From Bactrocera neohumeralis (Eukaryota; Arthropoda; Insecta; Diptera; Tephritidae): 64,000 nt of DNA. The stretch covers positions 2,353,367 to 2,417,366 of the forward strand of contig NW_026089623.1 in NCBI RefSeq assembly GCF_024586455.1, in the 5' to 3' direction. The position numbers and the translations under genes were made by a program. The notes under the pieces are model-generated. The model did no database searches and was not told where the DNA came from. It saw nothing but the letters and a program-made list of their open reading frames with translations. Below, in pieces: positions 45,396 through 55,464 of this stretch. Positions within the stretch are counted from its first letter, which is position 1. Every line of letters starts with the position of its first letter.

Positions 45396-46978
45396 TTTAG
45401 TTTGGAGTTATAGATTTGTGTGGTTAATTCTTCAAAAACGACTTGTATACCTCTATGGTTCTTTTCTAAGTGCTCATTTTCAATGATTTCACTTAAATTG
45501 TTTTCTTCTTCTATATCCTTTAGTAAGGTAAAACATCTTTTAATTCAAAAATCGCTTTTTTTTAGAAATTAATTCCCCATGGGTAGCCTTATAATTTACA
45601 TAAAATGCGTGGTCTATTAAAATTGCATTTGGTTTTGTAGGGTTAAAATGGTTTTTTATTAGGGTAATAGTAGTATTTCTATCTAACTGCTTGAGTTGGA
45701 TTATTTTCCTTGTGTTCTTAAAAATTGACTTGTTTTTTATTCTCATGGATTCTGATGTAATTTTCTTGATAACTATTTGATTTTTAAAAAGATGTAGTGG
45801 AGAGGAAGTCTCTCTAATTGTCAAAGGATCGGATTCTAACGCATTTATATTCATTGGTTCATGTTCAATATGACATAACGCGTCTGCGTTGCTCTTTTTC
45901 GTTCCTTTTTTGTATTTTATTTCATAGTCGAATTTGGATAATTAGTCGCCATCTGACAAGTTTTGAACTAGGTTCATTAATGGAGAAAAGCCCTGTTGAC
46001 GGTTTGTAATCAGTTTCAATTAAAAACTTGCGTCCGAAGATATATGGTCTAAATATTTAGTAGCCCATACGATTGCTAGAAGTTCCATTTCTTTTGTACT
46101 ATAATTAATTTCATGTTCATTAAGAGTGCGACTCGCATCTGTTATGAGAGTGAATGTTTTTGTAAAGTCAGGATATTCCAGAATTGGGTCGTAAATTAGT
46201 AATGTTTTAAGTGTATTGAAGCTTTCTTATGTAGTATTGTGGGTCAAAAGTCTTTATTTTTGCGTTCTTCTTTAAATATTTAGTCATGGGTTTGGCGACC
46301 AGAGGATAGTCCTTTATAAATTTCCTGTAGTAACCGGTTAGACCAATAAACTGTATAATTTGTTTAGGAGTCTTGGGTATTGTAAAACTTTTGACACACT
46401 CTATTTTCTTTGGATTTGGTTTATTACCATCCAATGTCACAATGTGTCCAAGGAGCTCAGTTCCTTTTGTCAAGAATTGTGATTTGTCCAATTGTACTTT
46501 AAGATTGGCTTCCTTTAGCCGATTAAAAATTAACTCTACGGAATTAATGTGTTCCTGTAGGGATGTGGAAAAAATTATGATATCGTCTAAATAAACGTTT
46601 ATGTATTCTTTGAGGATATTGTTCAATAATTTTTGCAATGTCGCTGGCACGCATTTTCTGTCATTTTCTTCAATTTCAATTTAATGGAATCCTTTGCTAA
46701 ATCTAGTATGGGGAAATACCATATTGGATCTGCCCAATTAATCTAATATTTCATCAATAGTTGGAATTGGATAATTTTCGTCTGCCGTTACTTCGTTTAG
46801 TTTACGATAGTCTATTACAAGTCTCAATTTAGCCTTTCCACTGGCATCGGCTTTTTTCGATACGATCTATATGAATACTGAATATGGGGAATTGCTCTAC
46901 TTTATTATCTTATTATCAAGCATTTCTTGAATTTGTTTTTCAACCTTTTATTTATGAATACTCGTATAGGGTTATCTA

Positions 46979-47488
46979 TAAGGTGCGTTCCAAAGTAAAC
47001 AGGACTTTTTGAATCTAGCACCACCTGGTGGAACCATCTATCTAAGTACATGTCGACTGGTGCGTAAGAATCGGCCAATGAGGTTTTCATGACATCGATT
47101 TTAAGTGAAGTTATTACGTTTTAAGGGTCAGTATGTTTGTGTTATCGGTGCGAAAATGAGCTTTGAACAAAGAGCCAACATTAAATTTTGTTTTAAAATT
47201 GGTAAAACTTTTATCGAAATGTTTCAATTGATGAAACCAGTTTATGGCGACGATTGCCTATCCCGTAGCAGAGTGCTCGAGTGGTTTCAACGTTTTCAAA
47301 GTAGTCGTGAGGACATAAAAGACGATCAACATGTGGGCCAATCAAAATCCGGCCAACGAGCTAAAACATTCGACATGCTTTTGGACTATATTGAAGTAGA
47401 AGGAGACTATTTTGAATAAAATAAATTGATTTTGCCGAAAAACCATTTGTTCTGTCTTTTTTAAGTCCTGTTTCCTTTGGAACGCATA
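46979..47488 (+). mobile_element. mariner (AGGTGCGTTCC family), second short copy
   Basis: The left end AGGTGCGTTCCAAAGTAAAC and the right end (complement GCGTTCCAAAGGAAACAGGA) are inverted repeats near TA dinucleotides. From ATG 47156 the frame MSFEQRANIKFCFKIGKTF runs to HVGQSKSGQRAKTFDMLLDY and GDYFE, stopping at 47419. It keeps the DNA-binding N-terminus and the last 20 residues with the whole catalytic domain deleted in frame. It could still encode a 90-residue end-binding peptide. It is inserted in the gypsy-class RT. Confidence 0.88.
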
Positions 47489-47808
47489 TACGATTTGTAT
47501 ATGATTTGGTGAAGATTGGCACGTTACCATTAGCTCTTATCTTAAGTTTAATTGCTGATGTAAACTTAACTTAGTATTTTCTTGATAGATAATATTTGAA
47601 TATTTGTTTATAATTGGCATAAGCTTTTTTTTTCTTCAAGATTAGGATGCTGAGTTCTAATTTGTTCCTTCAATTGTTTGTATTCTTTTTCTCTACTAAT
47701 ATTGAAATTTGCGTTGTTCTCATGCAGCGCGGATATGCTTTCTGACTTAAAAACTAGATTTGATTTTATATTGTTAAAAGGCTCCTTGTCTGGAATTACG
47801 TTTTTTTT

Positions 47809-48015
47809 CTATTTTGGAGGCATCTTTTCTTTTGACAACAAGAGATAATCGCATTTCCCAAACTTAATTGTGTTATTCGCATAGTTTATGCTTGCTTTTA
47901 AAGACCTTAATACATTGTTACCTATTAAACCGTCATAGAAATTATTAAATTTAGTTATATTGAATTCGATTACATCGAGTCCTGTACCAAATTCTGCAAA
48001 AACTTTGATTGTCAC
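47809..48015 (-). pseudogene. Gypsy-class protease C-terminal fragment
   Basis: An open stretch of 68 residues includes FNITKFNNFYDGLIGNNVLR, the flap-to-C-terminal part of a retroviral-type aspartic protease (xxDGLIGxxxL). The catalytic triplet upstream is not intact. Confidence 0.6.
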
Positions 48016-48099
48016 TTTTTCATTTATACAGATTTGTAATGTGTTTATGTAGATGAGGTTTATTTTCTTAATCCATTAGGAGGCAAATGCCAGGATTTA

Positions 48100-49190
48100 A
48101 AATTGAGTTGGTTGTACCCGTATATGGAAGTTCTCCGAAGCTGAAGGCCGAAAATTTTCAAAAGGTTTTTGATTGTAAGCCCTGTAGTTATTATCTGTAT
48201 TCATGGAAGTATTACAAGTATTCGAATGGTTATAAGCGCCTTGTGTTGCGAAATTCGGTTGTAGGTTTTGTTGATTGAAATTCGAATCATTAGTTCCAGT
48301 ATTTGGAAAATTAGCATCCATTGGCTCAGGTAATGAAAAACGATTGTAATTTCAATTTTGGGTTGAAAAATTTTGTTGTGGATTAACATTTTGTTGGTTA
48401 AGGTTTTCCTATTGAAATTCTGATTAGGATTTTGTTGATAATTTTGCCTGTGGCGATTGTGGTTAGTATTATTCTGGTTGTAATTGGAGTTTTGTTATTG
48501 ATAACTATGCTTGTAATTACTGGAATTTGAAATATTTTGTGAACTAATATTTTGGTTGGAATTTTGTTGCGTGTACTTCTGTTACGATTTATATTAGTTT
48601 TGTTTGTGTGAGTTTTGTTCATTTTTGTTTTGTGTGAAAAATTGTTGGTTGACTAGTCGAAGGTGAGCATATCCAGCTTCATTGCTTCTTCTATAATGTT
48701 TGGATTCCTACATACTAGAATAGTCTTCATGAGTTCGCGGATTTTAGCTTTAAAATTATTTAGATCTGTGCAGGAATAGTTTTGAGCAACAGCATTTGCA
48801 GCTGCTACGTCTTTCCCGAGAATGAGTAAGGTTTTATTGTTGAGCCGTCTAAGTTTTCCTTTTGTCGCGTCAAAAAAGTCGAAACTTGTAGTTTTAAATC
48901 TAACTGCTCCTAGTGAATCGAAAGTTCATCGCAACTCAGTCGATCACCAAAATTATTTTGGAGTACTTCCTTGATTTCGTTTCAAGAAATGGCTTGGCAA
49001 TTTATTCCAGTGATCTCCCTTGCTTTGCCTTTTAACTTACTTTTAATTAAGTCGGAAAACAAGTTTTGTGAAAGTTCATCATATGTCTGTAGCATTGGGT
49101 GTACCCTATCTAGATCCCTGTGGTAGCCGTTAAATTCGGGTAAATTTCCCAAATATTAAAGGAGATCGAAACGTATTTGAACGATTTTAT
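48100..49190 (-). pseudogene. Gypsy-class gag remnant
   Basis: The minus strand gives HPMLQTYDELSQNLFSDLIK (about 49093), GKAREITGINCQAIS (about 49030), EVLQNNFGDRLSCDEL (about 48970-48930) and NPNIIEEAMKLDM (about 48710). These form the capsid-like region of insect gypsy-class Gag. It is followed to 48100 by an asparagine- and glutamine-rich tail in changing frames. Gag would form the particle shell. This copy has many stops. Confidence 0.7.
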
Positions 49191-49351
49191 TTATTTTTAA
49201 TTTTAATACTTTTCTTGCTTCTCTTATTTAATATTTTGAATTTTTTTTTTGATTTCTCTAACGAAGTCAGTTAATTCTCTATTAACTTCTATTTCTATTT
49301 ACTACTATCGTAAATACCTTATACTACAAGTATTTAAACAAAGTCTTCGAT

Positions 49352-49418
49352 ATCCTGGAGTTGAGAGATGTCTTGGAGTTGAGGGATGTCCTGGAGTTGA
49401 GGCATGTCCTGGAGTGAA
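49352..49418. repeat. 21-bp tandem repeat
   Basis: Just over three units of 21 bp with the core TGGAGTTGAGGGATGTCC lie in the leader of the gypsy-class element. The unit is a multiple of three, so it keeps an open plus-strand frame by chance (repeated GVExCxx). I do not consider that a gene. Confidence 0.8.
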
Positions 49419-49860
49419 TTCTTTGCAATTTCCACAACATCCAATTTTAATTTTATTTGAACTCTGTTATTTTCACAGTCCAAAGAACGTTATTTGTTTT
49501 CTCTTTACCACGACTACTAAAATTATTACAGCTGTCAGATATTTATTTTGCTCAAAATATTTTCGATTGAATTTTTATTCATTTGCTTTTTGGGTTTTTT
49601 TTTTGCACAGACTATCTTTTAAGCTGTTTGCAAATTTTTTATTTTAAAAGTTTGGTTTTTTTATACCGATTAGGAATTTAAAATTTCCTTACTACCCTTG
49701 TTTGTTTACTTCCTTACACAGATAGGAAACGGTATCCTACCGACTTCACCACTCTTAAATTTGCACAAACTTTTAAATTAAAGAAGATATCTCTTTTTAT
49801 TAAAATAATTTTCTTTACTTCCTTAAATTTACTTCTATTCTTCTTCGAATGTTCCAAATC

Positions 49861-50185
49861 GACTGCATAATTTTAGTAAGTATTACCATACTATATGTAT
49901 TTTTAAAATGAACTCAGGTATTTAATAAATAATCAAGATAGGAATGATGCAACAGTTTTGCCAAGCACTGGACGTGGAAAGATGTTGATTTAGTGACATA
50001 TGAACATAGTATGCCACAGTTGAAAAATGGTACATCTTATGGTCCTCAAATTCGGCAAATAATGAAAGATAAATATTATATAAAGTTAATAACTGTTCTA
50101 GAAATTGAAGCTTTGAAAAAGTTTTGTATTGATAGTCAAAAATTTCGTTACAACCACTAAGTACCAAATTATGAAAAATATGCTG
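49861..50185. other. Noncoding stretch
   Basis: No recognised gene or element. Confidence 0.4.
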
Positions 50186-50189
50186 ACAA

Positions 50190-50935
50190 TCTGGAGCTTT
50201 CTCTACGAGTAAATTTAATTATAAAATTATGCTATCTCCGTAATAATCTGGATAAAATTATAGTAAGGAACAGGGAGGGCGGTTTAATTAGAATCTAAAG
50301 ATAATGAAAGAAAGGTATCAATGTTAATTGAATTGTCACATAATTTCAGATTACTGCTGATTTTTAAAAAATATAAAAAAGAAGCCCATTAAAGGCATTT
50401 TTTAGAAATAAATTGTTACAAAAAAGTATCCAGAAATTGTAAATAAAACGTAAAATATTTTCTTATTTATAAATATTTATTTGATTTGATGATTTTTCCA
50501 CTTCTCGAAACACTTTTCGTAAGCACTTTTGATGATGGCCTTCAGCTACTTTGTTTTATCTCTTCGATTGCCTGAAAACGGGTTCCATTTCGATTATTGT
50601 TGACTTGTTTGCATGCCCAACTTATAAACATATTTCTCATCGGCAGTTATGATGCTCTTCAGAATGTGGAATCAGAATTCGTACGATCGACAATGTCCAA
50701 AGAGACCTGTTTACGCTACTCTATTTGAAAAAAAAAAGCAAGAACGCGTTTCATACCCAAAAAGCGCAACACACTATGTACGCTCACGCTCATATTTGGC
50801 ATGCTATTTAAGAACAATCCTTCTAACTTGGCAAAATACATTTTTTTGAAATACCATTTACCCGGGGAATTCAATCACAATTTCCGGGTGCTTTTCTGTC
50901 ACAATGTATAACATATGTTTTCGACGTTTTCCATT
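50190..50935 (-). pseudogene. mariner transposase fragments in a repeat shared with 23.2 kb
   Basis: The minus strand reads ILKSIITADEKYVYK (about 50670-50625, first catalytic Asp region). It then jumps to LKAIIKSAYEKCFEKWK (about 50560-50500), the C-terminal end, so the segment with the second and third aspartates is deleted. The right flank (CACAATTTCCGGGTGCTTTT) and left flank (CTATCTCCGTAATAATCT) are shared with 23165-23545. Confidence 0.6.
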
Positions 50936-51507
50936 TCTGTTTACTTCGATGCATGTTAATTTTTTAAAACAAAGCTGATATTGCTAAGATTTCAGTTATT
51001 ATCTCTCAAGCTATCTGATTTTGTAAAGTAAATATATCTAAAATCGATGTTATTCCTAGGATAACACAGCCACTGTAGACCAGTGGTAATAATGGATGCC
51101 ATAGACTATGCAAAAGAAGACTGAGCCTCTAGTCTTTATGGAAACCCTATAAGGCGCTGTAGTAAACAATAAAATAATTCGGACGGCCTAAAATTGTTAT
51201 ATGTTTTTTATGGCCTACGGGAAGTTTTAAATGGATTTTGGCACCAAACCATATTCTAATTAATAATTATTTTCCCACGCAGGTGCACAATAAATTTATT
51301 TTCGTCTAAAGTACACCTAAAATGTAGGATTCAAGGGTCTCGCCTTTAATTCTTCTTCTTCCTTCTATACTTTGTCACATGCACACAACTTTTTATATAG
51401 ACCATGATGGCGATCCATTTAGATACCTTGATTATAGATATTATTCATTATTAAATAATAACACTAGTGTACAGTTATTTTGCGACTGTGATATTAGAGA
51501 ATTTCTC
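50936..51507. other. Noncoding stretch
   Basis: No gene or element end recognised. Confidence 0.4.
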
Positions 51508-51516
51508 GCTAATTTT

Positions 51517-53060
51517 CTTCTTCTTCCTTTTCTTTACTGACGTTGATACCGCTTACGCGATTATAGCCGATTTAACAACAGCGCGACAGTCGTTTCTTCT
51601 TTTTCGCCACGTGACGCCAATTGGATATTCCAACGGAGTGGAGGTCCTCCTCTTCCTCTGCTTCCAACGGCGCGTACTGCGTCGAATACTTTCAGAGCTG
51701 GAGTGTTTTCGTCCATTCGGACAACATGACCTAGCCAGCGTAGCCGCTGTCTTTTAATTCCCTGAACTAAGTATGTCAATGTATAACTCATAAAGCGTAT
51801 CGTTCCATCGAATGCGATATTTGCCGTGGCCAACACGCAAAGGACCATAAATCTTTCGCAGAACTTTTCTCTCGAAAACTCGCAACGTCGACTCATCGGT
51901 TGCTGTCATCGTCCAAGCCTTTGCACCATATAGCAGGACGTGAATTATGAGTGACTTATAGAGTTTGGTTTTTGTTCGTCGAAAGACGACTTTACTTCTC
52001 CATTGCCTACTCAGTCCGAAGTAGCACCTGTTGGCAAGAGATATCCTGTGTTGGACTTCCATGCTGACATTGTTGGTGGTGTTTACATTGGTTCCAAGAT
52101 AGACGAAATTATCCACTACTGCAAAGTTATGACTGTCAACAGTGACGTGAGAGCCAAGTCGCGAGTGCGACGACTGTTTGTATGATGACAGGGGATATTT
52201 CGTCTTGCACTCGTTCACAGCCAGACCCATTTGTTTTGCTTCCCTGTCTGGTCTGGAAAAGAATAACTAGCGGCGCGGGTGTTGAGGCCATACGCCAGCA
52301 GCTGTACACTTTTATAAAAGATTAAACCTGCTCGATTAAGTTCTGCAACTCGAATTATTTTCTCCAGCAGCAGGTTGAAGAAGTCGCACGATAGGGAGTC
52401 GACTTGTCTGAAACCTCGTTTGGTATCGAACGGCTCGGAGAGGTATTTCCCGATTCTGACAGAACTTTTGGTCTTGCTCAACGTCAGTTTACACAGCCGT
52501 ATCAGTTTTGCGGGGATGCCATATTCAGACAGAGTACACTTCATCTGCTCCATCCTCTTCGATTGGGAAATCGGGTTCGGCTTATCCTGCCGTTGTGCTT
52601 TCACTGCCATTCAGCAGGCTGAAGAAGTGTTCCCTCCATAATTTTAGTATGATCTGGGCATCGGTCACTAAATCACCTTTGACGGTTCTAAAAGAGTATC
52701 CTCCGGTCTTGATACCTTCTATTAGCCGCCGCATATTTCCCTTGAATTTTCGAGCATTACCCCTGTCGGCCAGCTTATCAAGCTTTCATACTCACCCGAG
52801 GTAGGAGTCTGTTTTCTCTCCGCTACGACACGGCACTCCTCGTCATACCAGCTGTTCTTTTGCATTTTCCGAAAACCAATGGTTTCGGTTGCAGCTGTAC
52901 GTAAGGAGTTTGAAATGCCGTCCCACAGTAATGCCGTCTCCAGATAGCTGTTTGAGCCATATGTAAAAGAATCGTTTCTGGCCACTCCCAAATGAATGGC
53001 CATCAGAGAATCTTCCTCACTTGCGTGAACTTCTACACATGACTCCATCCTCCCTCTCTT
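51517..53060 (-). mobile_element. RTE element, copy 3: both ends, internal deletion
   Basis: A perfect 9-bp target duplication GCTAATTTT lies at 51508-51516 and 53061-53069. The minus-strand 5' end GGATGGAGTCATGTGTAGAA and the 3' end with GAAGAAGAA are both present, but nearly the whole endonuclease is deleted between about 52950 and 52900. Remaining RT frames: 52610-52215 (KRGFRQVDSLSCDFFNLLLE) and the C-terminus 52230-51754 with TATDESTLRVFERKVLRKIYGPL. The catalytic YADD is deleted (LLAYG at about 52290). It must have been moved by an active relative's protein. Confidence 0.9.
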
Positions 53061-53069
53061 GCTAATTTT

Positions 53070-53435
53070 AGGTTGCTTAAACCGAAAATGATAGGAAATA
53101 ACTGTAGTTGTTCACTAAAATGACAAAAAAAAAGATGTACGTGATGGAAAATTTTTGATAGCTCAAATCGACATTTCAACCAAATTTGGTTGGCTTAGAA
53201 TTGTCTTGGCACTAATATTTTACACTTCGAAGAAGCGAAACTGCATCAGCAACCACGGCTGCTTCTCATGTAATACAATTTTAAATTCCGTTTGGTCCTT
53301 CCGCTTTAGAATATGGTATAAGTCAAACAAATCGTAAGCTTACTTAAAATTTACTCGGTTTACTTTATGTTGCTCAATCTGTGAAATATTGTTTAAATTG
53401 CTTCTAATATAATTATGTAAATATATCGGACATAA
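53070..53435. other. Noncoding stretch
   Basis: No recognised gene. It ends where the duplicated segment begins. Confidence 0.4.
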
Positions 53436-53671
53436 AACAAAAAGTAGTAAAGAAACTAAGTGAGAGTATGATCTATAGTGAACGTGATTGTAATTCATTC
53501 ACAACGATTTAAGATGTGTTAAAATGATTACTGACAGTTTTGTTACTTTATTGCTGATCGCCGGTTTATTCCTTTAAAAAAATTTCTATTTCTGTTCAAC
53601 AAGAAAATACTTAAGATATTTACGACTGGGTAAGCATAAATGTATACATAGCTTCCAAGGATGCCTTGATT
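53436..53671. repeat. Left half of the interrupted duplicated segment
   Basis: It matches 26010-26243 and ends in GATT (53668-53671), the target duplication of the RTE composite. The right half resumes at 57729-57830. Confidence 0.88.
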
Positions 53672-55464
53672 CTTCTTCTTAATTGGCGTAGACACCGCTT
53701 ACGCGATTATAGCCGAGTTAACAACAGCGCGCCAGTCGTTTCTTCTTTTCGCTACGTGGCGCCAATTGGATATTCCATGCGAAGCCAGGTCCTTCTGCAC
53801 TTGGTACTTCCAACGGAGTGGAGGTCTTCCTCCTCCTCTGCTTCCCCCGGCGGGTACTGCGTCGAATACTTTCAGAGCAGGAGTGTTTTCGTCCATTCGG
53901 ACAACATGACCTAGCCAGCGTAGCTGCTGTCTTTTAACTTACTGAACTATGTCAATTTCGTCGTATATCTCGTACAGCTTATCGTTCCATCGAATGCGAT
54001 ATTCGCCGTGGCCAATGCGCAAAGGACCATACATCTTTCGCAGAACTTTTCTCTCGAAAACTCGCAACGTCGACTCATCGGTTGCTGTCGTCGTCCAAGC
54101 CTCTGCACCATACTTTACTTATCCATTGCCTACTCAGTCCGAAGTAGCATCTGTTGGCAAGAGCAATTTCGCGTTGGATTTCTAGGTTGACATTGTTGGT
54201 GGTGTTTACGCTGGTTCCAAGATAGACGAAATTATCTACGACTTCAAAGTTATGACTGTCAACAGTGACGTGAGTGCCAAGTCGCGAGTGCGACGACTGT
54301 TTGTTTGATGACAGGAGATATTTCGTCTTGCCCTTGTTCACTGCCAGACCCATTTTCTGTGCTTCCTTGTCCGGCCTGGAGAAAGCAGAACTAACGACGC
54401 GGGTGTTGAGGCCGATGGTATCAATATCATCGGCATACGCCAGCAGCTGTACACTCTTGTAGAAGATGGTACCTTCTCTATTTAGTTCTGCGGCTCGAAC
54501 TATTTTCTCCAAAAGCAGGATGAAAAAGTCGCGCGATAGGGAATCGCCTTGTCTGAAACCTCGCTAGGTATCGAACGGCTCGGAGAGGTCCTTCCCGATT
54601 ATATATGCCACGGTAGTTGGCGCAGATTGTGGGGTCACCTTTCTTATGGATTTGGCATAGCACACTTAAATTCCAATTGTTGGGCATGCTTTCGTCCGAC
54701 CATATTTTACAAAGAAGCTGATGCATGCTCCTTATCAGTTCTTCGCCGCCGTGTTTGTATAGCTCGGGCGGCAATCCGTCGGCCCCTGCCGCTTTGTTGT
54801 TCTTCAGGCGGGCAATTGCTATTCGAACTTCTTCATGGTCGGGTAATGGAACGTCTGCTCCATCGTTATCGATTGGGGAATCGGGTTCTCCTTCTGCTGG
54901 TGTTGTGCATTCACTGCCTTTCAGCATGCTGGAAAAGTGTTCCCTTCAAAATCGTAGTATGCTCTGGGCATCGGTGACTGGATCACCTTTGGGGGTTCTA
55001 CAAGAGTATGCTGCGGTTTTGAAACCTTCTGTAAGCCGCCGCATTTTTTCGTAGAATTTTCGAGCATTACCCTTGTTGGCCAGCTTATCAAGCTCTACGT
55101 ACTCACGCGTTTCGGCCTCTTTCTTCTTCTGTCTGCAAATGCGTCTCGCACCCTTTCAGCTCGCGGTATCTATCCCCTCCCGTACGTGTAGTGGTCGATC
55201 GTAACGTTGCGAGGTAGGCAGCCTGTTTTCTCTCCGCTGCGACACGGCACTCCTCCTCCGGCTGTTCTTTTGTACTTTCCGAAAACCAACGGTTTCGGTT
55301 GCAGCTGTACGTAAGGAGTTTGAAATGCCGTCCCACAGTTCCCTTATACCGAGTTGTTGACGAGTGCTCTCAGAGAGCAGGAGTGCAAGCTGAGTAGAAA
55401 ATCGGACCGGTGAAGTTGATCGGCCTCAACCTATTTGGGGATGTTTCGTCGTGGAGGCTGAATT
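53672..55464 (-). pseudogene. RTE composite, distal segment (RT and 3' end)
   Basis: The minus strand begins with 60 bp of endonuclease (FSLHDET region near 55450). It then skips about 300 bp to the basic linker (55200-55100), RT fingers at 54927-54478 (ARLKNNKAAGADGLPPELYK, then SVLCQIHKKGDPTICANYRG) and catalytic LLAYADDIDTIG (about 54450). The C-terminus follows to about 53690. About 70 bp are missing near 54112. Frames are broken several times, including in the segment between fingers and palm. Confidence 0.8.

Larger units (their letters stand above)
44190..47700 (-). pseudogene. Gypsy-class pol: RT, RNase H, integrase finger (broken)
   Basis: The minus strand shows RT start KIRANGNVPIF (about 47545), a mariner insertion, then [16 protein letters not shown] (about 46835-46785). 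A deletion follows near 46655 that removes the middle of the palm. Next come the catalytic YLDDIIIFS (about 46590) and the thumb GLTGYYRKFIKDYPLVAKPM (about 46340). RNase H sequence is at 46200-45900 and the connection frame at 45854-45540. After the family B insertion the last two cysteines of the integrase HHCC finger (CEICNLEKYNRKP) lie at about 44245-44205. The integrase catalytic core is absent. Insect gypsy-class elements of the 17.6/297 group are the closest type I recognise. Confidence 0.8.
44085..49860 (-). mobile_element. Gypsy-class (errantivirus-like) LTR retrotransposon, degraded
   Basis: Minus-strand order: candidate LTR (about 49860-49700), gag, asparagine-rich region, protease, reverse transcriptase, RNase H, pol connection, integrase zinc finger, candidate LTR (about 44190-44085). 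The two candidate LTR pieces share about 100 bp (for example AACTTTTAAATTAAA, then ATTAAAATAA). The integrase core and env are deleted. A family B element (44262-45395) and a mariner (46979-47488) are later insertions. Every domain has stops or frameshifts, so it is a dead endogenous copy. Exact LTR limits and target duplication were not found. Confidence 0.75.

Noticed and set aside
49249..49647. 132-codon open frame with repeated GVExCPGVE peptide
   Set aside because: It is created by a 21-bp tandem repeat and lies antisense to the leader of the gypsy-class element. It has no domain and a hydrophobic low-complexity end.
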